Below, one piece after another: positions 26,489 to 36,611 of a DNA stretch of 64,000 nt. The DNA is from Actinomadura sp. J1-007 (lineage in GTDB: Bacteria; Actinomycetota; Actinomycetes; Streptosporangiales; Streptosporangiaceae). The stretch is from contig NZ_WING01000001.1 in NCBI RefSeq assembly GCF_009793335.1, forward strand, positions 372,001 to 436,000, written 5' to 3'. Made by a program: the position numbers and the translations under genes. The first letter of the stretch is position 1; every line of letters begins with the position of its first letter. The notes beneath the pieces were generated by a model. The model saw nothing but the letters and a program-made list of their open reading frames with translations, was not told the DNA's origin and ran no database searches.

Positions 26489-27417
26489 GACTTCTTCAGC
26501 TTCTTCGGCTTCTTCGCGGTGATCCACATCGCCGCCAGCACCAGCAGCCCGATGCCGACCAGCCAGCCGACCAGGCCCTCGGACACCGGGCCGATGCGGC
26601 CGAGTCCGTTCCCGCCCGGGTTCGGCTCCTCACGCGTCTTGACCAGGTAGGCGATGATCGCCTGCTTGTTCTCCGGCGTGAGCGTGGTGTCGTTGAACAC
26701 CGGCATGGCCTGCGGGCCGGTGAGCATGGCCTCGTAGATCTGGGTGGGCGTGACGTCGCTCTTGTCCAGCGGCGGCGCGTACTTGCCGCCGGTCAGCGCA
26801 CCGCCCGAGCCCACGAAGCTGTGGCACTGGGCGCAGTTGGTGCGGAACAGCTTGCCGCCGAGCGCGGCGTCGCCCTTCTTCGGGTCCGTCGCCGTGGCGG
26901 GCGGGACCTCCGGTCCGCCGCCCAGCGAGGCGATGTAGGCGCGCAGGTCGGCGAGGTTCTTCTCGGCCCGGGCCTTCTGCTTCTCGGCCGCCTCGCGCTT
27001 CTCCGGCTCCTTGTAGTCGGTCCGGATCGTGGTGTCGAAGTCGGGGACCGGCTTCTTGCGCGGCATCTGCGCGCCAGGGTTCATCGCGGGCATGCGGCCC
27101 GTGCTGACCTGGAAGTCGACGGATGCGGCGCCCACTCCGAGAAGACTCGGTGCGAGCGGCTTGCCCTTGGCGTCCTTGGAGCCCTCGGCGTTCAGCCCGT
27201 GGCAACTCGCGCAGTTCTTGTTGAACAGCTGCTGGCCGTTCTTCAGATCCTCCGCGGCTTGGGCCGTGTTCTGCGCCTCGGCGCGTTCAGTCTGCGGCGA
27301 GAAGCCGGCGTAGATGACGCCGATCGCCGCCAGGGCCGCCAGCACGACGGCGTAGCCCGCCCAGGGGCGCCGTCGCCATGCGGTGAACCTTTTCACGGAT
27401 TTCCCCGTTCGGGTCAT
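26485..27417 (-). CDS. qcrC: dihaem cytochrome c subunit of the bc1 complex
   Basis: A 310-residue membrane-anchored protein with two haem c sites, CASCH (~residues 69-73) and CAQCH (~195-199). A transmembrane helix at each end is visible (WAGYAVVLAALAAIGVIYAG; LVGWLVGIGLLVLAAMWI). It replaces soluble cytochrome c by linking bc1 to the aa3 oxidase. Met ligands are likely in GRMPAMNPGAQMPRKKP and AMPVFND. ATG start with a basic leader; downstream of ctaE by 72 bases. Confidence 0.96.
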   Translation of the reverse strand: MTRTGKSVKRFTAWRRRPWAGYAVVLAALAAIGVIYAGFSPQTERAEAQNTAQAAEDLKNGQQLFNKNCASCHGLNAEGSKDAKGKPLAPSLLGVGAASVDFQVSTGRMPAMNPGAQMPRKKPVPDFDTTIRTDYKEPEKREAAEKQKARAEKNLADLRAYIASLGGGPEVPPATATDPKKGDAALGGKLFRTNCAQCHSFVGSGGALTGGKYAPPLDKSDVTPTQIYEAMLTGPQAMPVFNDTTLTPENKQAIIAYLVKTREEPNPGGNGLGRIGPVSEGLVGWLVGIGLLVLAAMWITAKKPKKLKKS

Positions 27418-27489
27418 GTCGTCAGGTGTTCGGATAATCCCGGGGGCGGGCCCCCAGACCCCGGGGCTTCGGCCCCAAGGACACGGCGT

Positions 27490-28149
27490 TTACAGGTCGA
27501 GCAGGTAGATGGTCGCGAACAGGCCGATCCAGACCACGTCCACGAAGTGCCAGTAGTACGACACGACGATCGCGCTCGTCGCCTGCTCGTGGGTCCAGCG
27601 CTTCGCGGCGTAGGTGCGTCCGAGCACGAACAGGAAGGCGACCAGCCCGCCGGTGACGTGCAGGCCGTGGAAACCGGTGGTCAGGTAGAAGACCGAGCCG
27701 TAGGCCGAGGAGGAGAGCGTGAGGCCGTCCTCCTTGACGAGCGAGTAGTACTCGTACGCCTGACCGGCGACGAAGTACGCGCCCATGAGGAACGAAAGGA
27801 CGTACCACTCGCGCAGACCCCACCGGCGGAAGTTCAGCCACCCGCCGTCGCGTCCGACCTTGCCGGCCTCGGCCTTGAACACGCCCATCTGGCACGTCAC
27901 CGAGGACAGGACCAGGATGGTGGTGTTCACGGCGGACAGGGGCAGGTTCAGGTTGGCGCCGGGCCAGGAGTCGTGCCCGGACTGGCCGATCGTCACGGAG
28001 CGGATCGTGAAGTACATCGCGAACAGGGCCGCGAAGAACATCAGCTCGGACGACAGCCAGACGATCGTCCCCACGCTGACTAGATTGGGACGATTTGCCC
28101 GAGCGTGAGGTGTTGTCTCTATCGCGGATGCTGTTGCCACGGGCAGCAT
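27490..28149 (-). CDS. ctaE: cytochrome c oxidase subunit III
   Basis: A 219-residue protein with five predicted membrane helices, part of the aa3-type oxidase. Family signatures are the early [16 protein letters not shown], the [15 protein letters not shown] segment and the closing [19 protein letters not shown]. It heads the leftward operon ctaE-qcrC-qcrA-qcrB, the usual order in actinobacteria. The ATG at 28149 has only a weak ribosome binding site, so leaderless or weakly initiated translation is possible. Confidence 0.94.
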   Translation of the reverse strand: MLPVATASAIETTPHARANRPNLVSVGTIVWLSSELMFFAALFAMYFTIRSVTIGQSGHDSWPGANLNLPLSAVNTTILVLSSVTCQMGVFKAEAGKVGRDGGWLNFRRWGLREWYVLSFLMGAYFVAGQAYEYYSLVKEDGLTLSSSAYGSVFYLTTGFHGLHVTGGLVAFLFVLGRTYAAKRWTHEQATSAIVVSYYWHFVDVVWIGLFATIYLLDL

Positions 28150-28264
28150 TATTACGTCACCGGTTCGGGTACCGACGCATGACCCCCCTTCTGGAGTTCC
28201 CGAGCGTGTCCCGAGATCGCCTCGCGAGCGCTCTCCCGACGTCCCGAATCCCTTGCGCACCAGG

Positions 28265-28285
28265 CGTTACGGGCTCCTGGTAACG
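28265..28285. promoter_or_regulatory. inverted repeat in the ctaE / response-regulator-like gap
   Basis: CGTTAC and GTAACG flank nine bases, in the 320-bp divergent gap 28150-28469. It lies about 116 bases before ctaE, a reasonable position for an operator or activator site controlling respiration genes. The rest of the gap is GC-rich spacer in which I see no RNA or coding signal. Confidence 0.35.
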
Positions 28286-28469
28286 ATCTGGCGATGGCGC
28301 CGCCGCACGCGACACCCCCGGGACGCGCGCGGAGCGCCCCCGCGAGGGCCGCCGGAGGCCCGCGCGCGTGCCCGGCCACGCGCGCGGCAACGCGCGGTCA
28401 CCCGCGGGTAACATCGAACCGGCCCCGGGATCTCGTGCCCGCGCACCCGAACCGGTAGCCTTCACTGCC

Positions 28470-28892
28470 ATGAGCACCGCCCCGGAGAGCCCGATGAAGA
28501 TCCTCGTCTACAGCGACGACGCGAACACCCGCGCCCAGATCCGGATGGCGATCGGGCGCCGGCCCGCCGCGGACCTCCCGACGGTCGAGTACGTCGAGGT
28601 CGCGACGCAGCCGGCCGTGGTCGCCAGGCTCGACGAGGGCGGCATCGACGTGGTCGTGGTGGACGGCGAGGCGCAGCCCGCCGGCGGGCTCGGCGTGTGC
28701 CGCCAGGCCAAGGACGAGGTGTACGACTGCCCGCCGGTGCTCGCGATCATCGCGCGGCGCGACGACGGCTGGCTGGCCACCTGGTCCCGCGCCGACGCCG
28801 TGGTGAGCCTGCCGCTCGACCCGATGGCGCTGGCCGTCGCGGTCGCCGACCTCATGCGCTGGCGGGCCGGCGACCGCCTTCCGGCTCTGTAA
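28470..28892 (+). CDS. stand-alone receiver-like protein
   Basis: A 140-residue protein that looks like a CheY-type receiver without an output domain. MKILVYSDD carries a modified acidic pocket, VVVVDGEAQPAGG supplies a possible phospho-acceptor Asp, but the usual Lys-Pro near the end is replaced by SLPLDP. The fold is probably retained while phosphotransfer may be lost. Start at 28470 is the first ATG; an internal ATG at 28494 with GGAGAG four bases upstream gives the more family-like start MKILVY. It is 93 bases upstream of trpD. Role unknown. Confidence 0.72.
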   Translation: MSTAPESPMKILVYSDDANTRAQIRMAIGRRPAADLPTVEYVEVATQPAVVARLDEGGIDVVVVDGEAQPAGGLGVCRQAKDEVYDCPPVLAIIARRDDGWLATWSRADAVVSLPLDPMALAVAVADLMRWRAGDRLPAL

Positions 28893-28985
28893 GACCCGCT
28901 CGCCGGGGAGGCGGGGGCGAGCCCCCGTCCCAGGGGCCCGGCACCCGCGCGCCCCCGCGGGCCCCACCCGACCCTGGGGGAACGA

Positions 28986-30035
28986 ATGGACGCGCGAACG
29001 ACCTGGTCCGCACTGTTGAACGCCCTGCTCGACGGCGAGTCGCTGACGAGCGAGGAGACCGCCTGGGCGATGAACCGCATCATGGGCGGCGACGCCACCG
29101 ACGTGCAGATCGCGGGCTTCGCCGTCGCGATCCGCGCCAAGGGCGAGACCGTCGCCGAGGTCGCGGGCCTCGCCGAGGGCATGCTCGACAACGCCACGCT
29201 GGTGGACGTCCCGGGCCGGTTCGGCGACCTGGTCGGCACCGGCGGCGACCGGGCCCACACCGTCAACATCTCCACCATGGCCGCCGTGGTCGGGGCCGCG
29301 GCCGGGGTGAAGGTCGTCAAGCACGGCAACCGCGCCGCGACCTCGTCCTGCGGCTCGGCCGACCTGCTGGAGGAGCTCGGCGTCGCGATCGACCTGCCGC
29401 CCGCCGAGACGGCCCGGGTCGCCGAGGAGCTCGGCATCACGTTCTGCTTCGCCCCGCGGTTCCACAAGGCGCTGCGGTACGCGGCCAAGGCGCGCAGCGA
29501 GCTCGGCACGCCGACGGTGTTCAACTTCCTCGGCCCGCTGACCAACCCGGCCAGGCCGAGCGCGCAGGCGGTCGGGGTGTTCCACCCGAGGATGGCCGGG
29601 ATCATCGCGGGGGTGTTCGCCGAGCGGGGCTGCTCGTCGCTGGTGTTCCGCGGCGACGACGGCCTGGACGAGCTGACCACCACCGGCACGTCCACCGTGT
29701 GGGTCGTCCGGGACGGCACCTCCACCAGGACCGTGTTCGACCCCGCCGACCTCGGCATCCCCCCGGCGCGGCCGGAGGACCTGCGGGGGGCCGACGCCGC
29801 GTTCAACGGGCGGGTGGCGCGCGAGCTGTTCGGGGGCCGGACGGGCCCGGTCCGCGACATGGTGCTGCTCAACGCCGCCGCGCTCATCACGGCCTACGAG
29901 GGCACGCCGCCCCCCGACCGGCTCACCGAGACGCTGCGCGCCGCGTACGAGCGGGCCGCCCAGGCGATCGACACAGGTGCCGCGAGCACACTCCTGGACC
30001 GCTGGGTGGCCTTCAGCCGCGCCCTGAAGAACTGA
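28986..30035 (+). CDS. trpD: anthranilate phosphoribosyltransferase
   Basis: A 349-residue enzyme of tryptophan synthesis that joins anthranilate to PRPP. Diagnostic motifs are [15 protein letters not shown] (PRPP/Mg site), [34 protein letters not shown] and [13 protein letters not shown]. It is separated from other trp genes, as trpD is in mycobacteria, where it lies next to ctaE. GGGGGAACG precedes the ATG by a few bases. Confidence 0.96.
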   Translation: MDARTTWSALLNALLDGESLTSEETAWAMNRIMGGDATDVQIAGFAVAIRAKGETVAEVAGLAEGMLDNATLVDVPGRFGDLVGTGGDRAHTVNISTMAAVVGAAAGVKVVKHGNRAATSSCGSADLLEELGVAIDLPPAETARVAEELGITFCFAPRFHKALRYAAKARSELGTPTVFNFLGPLTNPARPSAQAVGVFHPRMAGIIAGVFAERGCSSLVFRGDDGLDELTTTGTSTVWVVRDGTSTRTVFDPADLGIPPARPEDLRGADAAFNGRVARELFGGRTGPVRDMVLLNAAALITAYEGTPPPDRLTETLRAAYERAAQAIDTGAASTLLDRWVAFSRALKN

Positions 30036-30138
30036 CCCGAACGGCGAGACGCCCCCGCGGCGGCCCGGCCACCGCGACGGGACGACGGGACGGGCGGGAC
30101 GTGACGGGCGCGCCGGGCGGGGCCGTGGCGGCGGGGGG

Positions 30139-30426
30139 TTAGTCGGCGTCGGGGAGGCCCAGGGAGAAAGCGACCTCCAGGTCGTGCTGGGAGTAGGTGC
30201 GGAAGGCGATGTGGGTCTCGGTGTCGACGATGCCGGGCACCTTGTTGAGCCGTCCCGGGATCACGTCGTTCAGCTCCTCGTGGCGGCGGACCCGGACCAT
30301 CGCGATCAGGTCGTGCGCGCCGGTGATCGAGTAGACCTCGCTGACGCCGTCCAGAGCGGCGATCGTCTCGGCCACCTCGTGGATGCGCGCGACGTCGGCC
30401 TTGACGAACACGATGGCAGTGACCAC
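30139..30426 (-). CDS. small AsnC/Lrp-type ligand-binding domain protein
   Basis: A 95-residue stand-alone RAM (AsnC effector-binding) domain without a helix-turn-helix. The sequence VVTAIVFVKADVARI, YSITGAHDLIAMVRVRRHEE and GIVDTETHIAFRTYS follow the family. Such proteins may bind amino acids and modulate full-length Lrp proteins or enzymes. The GTG start has GGGAGGGG upstream. It converges on trpD across about 100 bases. Confidence 0.88.
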   Translation of the reverse strand: MVTAIVFVKADVARIHEVAETIAALDGVSEVYSITGAHDLIAMVRVRRHEELNDVIPGRLNKVPGIVDTETHIAFRTYSQHDLEVAFSLGLPDAD

Positions 30427-30529
30427 TGCACCCCTCCCGATTCGGAACGGACTGCACTCTACCCGCGGGCCCGACGGCCCCCGTCCCCGCCGTGCCATGC
30501 GGGCCGCGCGAGGCGTTCGGGCCGGGCGG

Positions 30530-31278
30530 TCAGCCGCGGCTGAGGGAGATGGGGCCGCGGGACGGTCCGGCGCGGCGGGCGAGCAGCCCGAACAGCATGC
30601 CCGCGGCGAAGCCGTAGATGTGCGCGGTGTAGGCGACGTTGCTCTCCTCGTCGCCGAGCGACAGCCATTGCAGGACGAACCAGTAGCCGAGCACCACCCA
30701 CACCGGCAGCCGGACGACGACGACCGGCGGGACGAGGCTGACGATCCGCCCGCGCGGGTTGAGCACCAGGTAGGCGCCGAGCACGCCCGCGATGGCCCCG
30801 GACGCGCCGATCAGCGGCGCCGACGAGTGCGGCGAGGTGTAGGCGAACCCGTAGACGGCCACGAGCCCGAACAGCAGGTAGCTCAGCAGGTAGCGCCATC
30901 GGCCGAGCCTGTCCTCCACGCCCATCCCGACGACGAACAGCGCGACGAGGTTGCCGAGCAGGTGCAGCGCCCCGAGTGCACGAACATCGAGGTGAAGGCG
31001 GAGACCCAGGGCGTCTTGCGGAACGTGGGGTCGCCGCAGCGCCCGGCGACGTCCGGGGGCATCGCCCGCTGCTCGCCGGACGTGAGCTCGTCCGGGACGG
31101 CCCCGTAGCGGTAGCTGTACTGGTCGGTCTTGCACTCGCGCACGCGGCCCTCGCCGTACCAGCCCGACACCTGCGCCATGGGCGACAGCAGGAACACCAC
31201 GACGTTGACCGCCACCAGCAGGTACGTGACCCAAGGGACGCGCCTCGCGGGCTGGCTGTCATACAGGGGCAGGGCCAT
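30530..31278 (-). CDS. rhomboid family intramembrane serine protease (frameshifted)
   Basis: About 249 residues after repair. The first part (PWVTYLLVAVNVVVFLL and the loop up to TSMFVHSG) is in one frame. The catalytic core (LHLLGNLVALFVVGMGVEDR, GASGAIAGVLGAYLV with the active Ser, and VAYTAHIYGFAAG with the His) is in the next. One base added to the CCCC run 30970-30973 gives MFVHSGALHLLGN, the conserved rhomboid sequence. The catalytic dyad is intact, so the enzyme is probably functional in the organism. Substrate unknown. Confidence 0.82.
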
Positions 31279-31355
31279 GCACGGGAGTCCTCACCGAGTC
31301 GCCGGATCACCGGAACGCACGCTTCACCGGAACGCGGGGGCGCCGGATACATCCG

Positions 31356-33135
31356 TCACCTTAGCGGGCGGCCGGACCGGCGCCGCTCGTCCGGCTCGAC
31401 CGGCGCGTAGGCGTTGTCGATCCAGCGGCGCAGGCCCTCGGCGCCGTGGGCCGGGCAGGTCCAGTCGCCGTCGACCTCGACGAGCCGTACGCCCGGGGCG
31501 TCCATCCAGCGCAGCACGCACTCCATCTCCTCGGCCGTGGCCCCGCCGGACGGCCCGTCGCCGAGCGCGACGCCGCCGGGCGCTCCCCCGGCGGGCGGGA
31601 ACACCGTCTCGGCGGTCGCGATGAGCGCGTCGACGTAGGGGCGCGGGTGGGCGTTGGGCGGGATCGTCCCGGCGGCGGCGAGCCGGCCGTAGCGGACGAC
31701 CGACAGCTCCCATCCGCCGTCGAACGCGGGCTTGGCGGCGACGAGCTGCGGCAGCCGGGCGAGCGCCGCGAGCCGCTGCCCGCGGGCGGCGGCGCGGACG
31801 AACGCGGCGAGCCGGTCGCGCTGGGCGGCGGCCTCCTCGTAGCGCAGCTCGGACGCGAGCCGGTCGATGCGCACCTGCGCGGCGGCGACGACGGGGCGCA
31901 CGTCGCCCTCCATCACCGAACGGGCCGTCTCGGCGTGCACCCCGTAGGCGTCGGGCGACTCGCGGCCGTCGCACGGCGCGCCGCAGCGGCCGAGCTCGGC
32001 GAGCGCGCAGGTGCGGGCCCGGCCGCGCTCGATCAGCCGGAGCGTGAGGCGCTGCGTGCACTGGCGCAGCGGGACGGCCTCGTGCAGCGCCGCGCGCGCC
32101 TCCTCAGCCTGCCGCCGCGATCCCATCGGCCCGAGGTAGGAGGCGCCGTCGGCGCGCGCCTCGCGGACGACCGACAGGCGCGGGAACGGCTCGACGGTCA
32201 GCTTGAGCCAGAGGGCCCGCTCGGGGAACTTGGACCGCCGGTTGTAGCGCGGCTTGTGCGCGGCGATGAGCCGCAGCTCGCGGACCTCGGCCTCCAGGCC
32301 GGTCGCGCACACGATGGGACGGACCCGTTCGGCGAGGCCGACCATCTCGCGCACCCGCCAGCGCGTCTCGGAACCGGTGAAGTAGCTGCGCACCCGGGAC
32401 CGCAGGTCGCCGCTCTTGCCGACGTAGAGGACCTCGCCGGCGTCGTCCTCGAACAGGTAGACGCCGGGCGCGCTCGGCACCTCGTCGGCGAGGTGCCGCT
32501 TGCGGCGCTGCTCGGAGGTGGGCGCCTTGGCGAAGCCGCGCAGCTCCTCCAGCGACGTCACGCCGAACGAGCCGAGCCGTTCGATCAGGCCGTGCAGGAC
32601 GTCGACGGTGGCGCGGGCGTCGGCGAGCGCGCGGTGCGTCGGCTCGGTCGCGGCGCGGAAGTAGCGGGCGAGCGTGCCGAGCTTGCAGTTGGGGACCTCG
32701 TCCTTGGTGAGCACGCGGCGGGCGAGGTCGACGGTGTCGACCACGGGGAACGCGGGCCAGGCGTAGCCGCCCTCCGTGCACGCGGCCTTGAGGAACCCGA
32801 TGTCGAACGGCGCGTTGTGCGCGACGAGCACGCAGCCGCGCGCGAACTCCAGGAACGCGGGGAGCACCGAGTCCATCCGGGGGCGGCCGTCACCATCGCG
32901 GTGGTGATGCCGGTGAGCGCGGTGATGAACGGCGGGACCGGGCCCCGGGGTCGACCAGCGTGCCGAAGTCGCCCAGCTCGGCCCCGCCGCGCACCTTGAC
33001 CGCGCCGATCTCGGTGATGGCGGACTCGGACGGCGACCCGCCCGTGGTCTCCAGGTCGACCACCACGAAGGTGACCTCGGCCAGGGGTGTACCGAGCTCG
33101 TCCAGGGTTCCCTGGACGCCGTGCGCAGCCGTCAT
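31356..33135 (-). CDS. DEDD exonuclease / UvrC-like endonuclease fusion (two frameshifts)
   Basis: About 593 residues after repair. The N-terminal DnaQ-like 3'-5' exonuclease has [23 protein letters not shown] and [20 protein letters not shown] nuclease domain follows ([21 protein letters not shown]), then a UvrC-like region. It matches the actinobacterial DEDD exonuclease protein related to Rv2191. The exonuclease part crosses three frames: one base is missing at CCCC 32943-32946 and one at GGGGG 32879-32883. Both fixes restore [18 protein letters not shown] and [16 protein letters not shown]. Probably acts in DNA repair as a Cho/UvrC-like incision enzyme (inference). Confidence 0.82.
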
Positions 33136-33239
33136 GCCCGCGAACGTAGAGCACGCCACCGACAGAGCCGCGCCCGCTAGGGTGAACCGGTGGCCGCGGG
33201 GGCGGAGGCGCGCACGCGGCGCGCGTTCCGGCCGATCAT

Positions 33240-34667
33240 GTGTCCGTGCTGGTTAAGGTGCCTGTGCCCCGGGGAAGACACCCTGTCACCCGGAAGAGCG
33301 CGGGGCACCGGCAGCGGTCTGGGAGGAGCGGGATCATCGACAGCGGCCCGGAAGCGGCGGAGCGCCTGGCCCGTCCCCTGCCCGAGGCGGTCCGGCAGAG
33401 CGTCGTGGAGACCGCCGCGGAGCTGCTCGGCGCGCTGCCGTCCGACGAGGTCCCCGCGCAGCTGCGCCCGTTCGCGCGGTTCGAGCGCCGCAAGCGCGCC
33501 AAGCTCGCCGGGCAGCCGATCGCCGCGCTGCTGGAGAAGGACGAGGCGTTCCGGCTGCGGGTGGCCGCGCCGCTGCGCGAGGCGCAGCCCGACCTGGTCG
33601 ACGCGGTCGAGGCCCGCGACGTGCCGCCCGCCGCCGACCCGGTGGCGGTCGCCGCCATCGCCTACCTGCTGCGCCCCGAGGGGTGGACGGGCCTGGTGGA
33701 GGCGGCGCGCGAGGAGCTGGAGCGGTCCGCGAGCGCGGTCGAGGGCGAGGCCGCCGAACGCCGCGTCGCCGCGTTGCGCGAGGAGCTGGCCGCCGCCCGC
33801 TCCGCCCGCGCCGCCGAGCTGGAGAAGCTGCGCTCGGAGCTGCGCGAGGCGAAGTCCGAGGTGGCCGAGCTGCGCCGCAAGCTGCACGACGCGCGCGCGA
33901 AGGCGCGCACCGCGCAGGACCGGGCCGAGGAGGTCGCCGCGGTGAGCGAGCGGGAGCTGGCCGCCGCGCGGGAGGTCGCCACGGCCGCCGACAAGGAGCT
34001 GCGCAAGCTGCGCGGGCGGGTCGGGCAGGCCGAGGCCAACGCCGAGGCCGCCAGGCGGGCCGCGCGCGAGGGCCGCAACGTCGACGACGTGCGGCTGCGG
34101 ATGCTGCTCGACACGCTGGTGGACGCGGCGCAGGGCGTGCGCCGCGAGCTGGCGCTGCCGTCCACGATCGGGCGCCCGGCCGACGCGGTCGGCGGGCTGG
34201 AGCCCGAACGGCTCGCGCACGGCGCGCTGCCCGGCCGCGCGCTGTCCGACAGCGACCCGCAACTGCTCGACCGGCTGCTGACGCTCCCGCGCGTGCACCT
34301 CGTCGTCGACGGCTACAACGTCACCAAGTCGGGCTACGGCGAGCTGCCGCTGTCCGACCAGCGCAGCCGACTGCTCTCGGGCCTCGGCGGCCTCGCCGCG
34401 CAGACCCGCGCCGAGGTCACCTGCGTGTTCGACGGCGCCGAGCTGGACGCGCCGGTCGCGATCGCCGCGCCGCGCGGCGTGCGGGTGCTGTTCAGCCGTC
34501 CCGGGCAGACCGCCGACGAGCTGATCGGCGAGCTGGTCCGCGCCGAGCCGCACGGGCGCGCGCTGGTGGTCGTGTCGTCCGACCGGGAGGTCGCGGACGC
34601 GGCGCGGCGGGCGGGCGCGCGGCCCGCGCCGTCCACCCTGCTGCTGCGCCGGCTCGGCCGCGGCTAG
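33240..34667 (+). CDS. NYN (YacP-like) domain protein with coiled coil
   Basis: Up to 475 residues. A helical N-terminal region (~35-145) is followed by a long charged coiled coil (~150-285, heptads rich in Glu, Lys, Ala and Arg). A C-terminal NYN/PIN-like domain follows: [29 protein letters not shown] and [17 protein letters not shown], with the acidic residues expected of a metal-dependent RNase. It probably processes or binds RNA. The start is uncertain: ATG at 33240 has no ribosome binding site, and GTG codons at 33246, 33258 and 33264 are alternatives. Confidence 0.8.
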   Translation: MSVLVKVPVPRGRHPVTRKSAGHRQRSGRSGIIDSGPEAAERLARPLPEAVRQSVVETAAELLGALPSDEVPAQLRPFARFERRKRAKLAGQPIAALLEKDEAFRLRVAAPLREAQPDLVDAVEARDVPPAADPVAVAAIAYLLRPEGWTGLVEAAREELERSASAVEGEAAERRVAALREELAAARSARAAELEKLRSELREAKSEVAELRRKLHDARAKARTAQDRAEEVAAVSERELAAAREVATAADKELRKLRGRVGQAEANAEAARRAAREGRNVDDVRLRMLLDTLVDAAQGVRRELALPSTIGRPADAVGGLEPERLAHGALPGRALSDSDPQLLDRLLTLPRVHLVVDGYNVTKSGYGELPLSDQRSRLLSGLGGLAAQTRAEVTCVFDGAELDAPVAIAAPRGVRVLFSRPGQTADELIGELVRAEPHGRALVVVSSDREVADAARRAGARPAPSTLLLRRLGRG

Positions 34668-34845
34668 CCGTACGAGCCGTCCGGGTCCCTTGCCACTCAG
34701 GTCACCGGTGTCCCCCGCGTCGCGTCCGGTGCGCCGTTCCGCGCGGAACGCGGGGCTGACCCGTGCTGTCGGGAGCGGTAAGTGATCTTGTGCTCACACA
34801 AAGTGGGTGTTCCACGAATAACCAGTGCAAGAGTGACGATTCGGT

Positions 34846-34873
34846 TGTGACGGGTGTGGGCCATCGCTAATGT
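34846..34873 (+). promoter_or_regulatory. candidate promoter of the first NlpC/P60 gene
   Basis: TTGTGA (34846-34851) and TAATGT (34868-34873) with a 16-base spacer, about 40 bases before the GTG start, in a less GC-rich stretch. I see no c-di-AMP riboswitch signature in this leader, unlike the second NlpC/P60 gene. Confidence 0.45.
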
Positions 34874-34912
34874 CGGGCGCTGACGTCTTGGATGAGAGGG
34901 GCGATTTCGACC

Positions 34913-35959
34913 GTGGCCAAAGATCTCACCGGGGCCTCCGCGCGTTCGCGGAGCCAGCGGAGCGGTGCCCTGGGGGGCGGCGCCTCGCGGCGGCTGGCGG
35001 CGACCGCCTGCCTGGCCGTGACGGCCTCCTTCAGCATTCCGGCGGTGACGGCGCAGGCCGCGCCGAAGCCGAGCGCGAGTGAGGTCCAGAAGAAGCTGAC
35101 CAGACTGAACGAGCAGGTCGACCAGCTCGTCGAGAAGTACAACCAGGTCAACGAGCAGCTCAAGGTCGCCAAGAAGAAGCTCCAGGCGGCCAAGAAGTCC
35201 AGCGCGGCCGAGAAGACCGCGTTCGAGGAGCAGCGCCGCAAGATGGCCGAGATGGCCGCCTCGGCGTACAAGAACGGCGACACCGGCGACGTCCAGGGCT
35301 TCGTCGGCGGCCGCGACCCGCAGGCCGTGCTCGACCAGGCGTCGGTGCTCGCGCAGCTCTCGTCGAACCGCAACGGCGAGCTGGCCCAGTTCCTCACCTC
35401 CGCGCAGCGGCTGCGCCGCCAGGAGGCGCAGGCCCAGACCGGCTACAACGAGGTCGCGGGCAAGGCCAAGGAGCTGCGGGACCAGAAGAAGAAGATCGAC
35501 AAGTCGGTCGCGCAGCAGAAGAAGCTGCTCGCCAAGCTCGGCCAGAAGGCCGACACCCCGGGCAAGGGCGGCGGCACCGGCGGCTCGTACCACGGCCCCG
35601 CCAGCGGCTCGGCGGCGAAGGCCCTGAACTTCGCGTACGCGCAGCTCGGCAAGCCGTACTCCTACGGCGCCACCGGCCCGAGCTCGTACGACTGCTCCGG
35701 CCTCACGATGAAGTCGTGGGGCGCCGCGGGCGTCAGCATCACCCGCACCACCAACTCCCAGTACGCCGCCACCAAGCGCGTCGACAAGGGCTCCCTCCAG
35801 CCCGGCGACCTGGTGTTCTTCAACAGCCTCGGGCACGTCGGCATGTACGTCGGCGGCGGCAAGATGATCCACGCGCCGCGTACCGGCAAGAACGTCGAGG
35901 TCGTGGACATCACCTCCGGCTACTACGCCTCGAACTACTACGGCGCGGGACGCCCGTAG
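34913..35959 (+). CDS. secreted peptidoglycan endopeptidase, coiled coil plus NlpC/P60
   Basis: About 348 residues. A signal peptide (ACLAVTASFSIPAVTAQAAP) is followed by a long coiled coil (~55-205) and a C-terminal NlpC/P60 domain. The catalytic Cys is in SSYDCSGLTMKSW and the His in GHVGMYVGGG, with a further polar residue in HAPRTG. This is the RipA/Rv2190c-like architecture: the coiled coil restrains or positions a D,L-endopeptidase that cuts peptide stems. GTG at 34913 is preferred because GAGAGGGG lies upstream; ATG at 34892 lacks a site. Confidence 0.9.
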   Translation: MAKDLTGASARSRSQRSGALGGGASRRLAATACLAVTASFSIPAVTAQAAPKPSASEVQKKLTRLNEQVDQLVEKYNQVNEQLKVAKKKLQAAKKSSAAEKTAFEEQRRKMAEMAASAYKNGDTGDVQGFVGGRDPQAVLDQASVLAQLSSNRNGELAQFLTSAQRLRRQEAQAQTGYNEVAGKAKELRDQKKKIDKSVAQQKKLLAKLGQKADTPGKGGGTGGSYHGPASGSAAKALNFAYAQLGKPYSYGATGPSSYDCSGLTMKSWGAAGVSITRTTNSQYAATKRVDKGSLQPGDLVFFNSLGHVGMYVGGGKMIHAPRTGKNVEVVDITSGYYASNYYGAGRP

Positions 35960-36014
35960 CGGCCGTACGGCCACCCGGCAGGGCTCACTCCGGGTCCCGG
36001 CCGCGCGACGTCCA

Positions 36015-36054
36015 GGCCCGCCCTCCAGGTCCGCTCAGGACCGGACGGCGGGCC
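36015..36054 (+). terminator. hairpin after the first NlpC/P60 gene
   Basis: GGCCCGCC (36015-36022) pairs with GGCGGGCC (36047-36054), with an inner GGTCC-GCTCA-GGACC stem. It lies 55 bases past the stop codon, with a short TTC run after it. Confidence 0.5.
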
Positions 36055-36130
36055 TTCGGCGTTCCCGGGGACGGGCAGGACGCCCGGCGTACCCGCGCTG
36101 ACCTGCAAAGTAAAGTTTTTTGCCCGGGAT

Positions 36131-36158
36131 TTGCCTAAGCCTTGCCCTTTGGTACTTT
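36131..36158 (+). promoter_or_regulatory. candidate promoter upstream of the riboswitch leader
   Basis: TTGCCT (36131-36136) and TACTTT (36153-36158) with a 16-base spacer, preceded by an unusually AT-rich patch (AAAGTAAAGTTTTTTG). This is in the 652-bp gap 35960-36611. It implies a transcript leader of roughly 440 bases carrying the riboswitch. Confidence 0.4.
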
Positions 36159-36435
36159 GGCACCACTCGCGGCGCCTTCCAGCCGCCGCGTCCCACGCGA
36201 CGCCTCCCATGCGCCGCGCCCCGCACGGCGGCTCGACCGCCGTGCCGCGGCACGAACCACGTGCCGCGACCCCCATGGCCGGCCCGGCCGAACCGTGCGC
36301 ACGCCGCAGCGTGCATGGCGCTGAGAGCGCGCCACGTCGGATCCGGGGCCCGCCGCTTCTGCACAACTCAGCGCCGCTCCTCCGCACCGGGACACAAGGG
36401 TCCCGTGCACGGGCCCCATCGCGCCCGGGAGAACG

Positions 36436-36596
36436 CCAGCGGCAGCGCCGAGTCCGCCACAGCGCGGAGCCGGGGACCCAACCGCCCGGTCCAGCCCCCT
36501 GGACCAGGCAACGGGGTGAATCGGCCGGGGCCCACGGGCCCGGCCGTAGGGCACCTTCCACGCCCGAACCCGTCAGCTAACCCGGTAGGCGTCTGG
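36436..36596 (+). ncRNA. c-di-AMP riboswitch (ydaO/yuaA type)
   Basis: The leader holds ydaO-class landmarks in order: GCCGAGTCCGCC (36447-36458), GGAGCCGGGGACCCAA (36466-36481), GGGGTGAATCGG (36513-36524), CCGTAGGGC, then CCCGAACCCGTCAGCTAACC and GGTAGGCG near 36590. CCAG (36436-36439) and CTGG (36593-36596) can close the outer stem. In actinobacteria this class sits before wall hydrolase and Rpf genes and usually switches expression off when c-di-AMP is high. It ends 15 bases before the NlpC/P60 start. Recognition is by eye; boundaries are approximate. Confidence 0.85.
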
Positions 36597-36611
36597 AAGA
36601 AGGAGTGACCC

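Noticed and set aside
34668..34912. Second c-di-AMP riboswitch before the first NlpC/P60 gene
   Set aside because: The leader lacks the GCCGAGTCC, GGGGTGAATC and CAGCTAACC landmarks seen at 36.4-36.6 kb.
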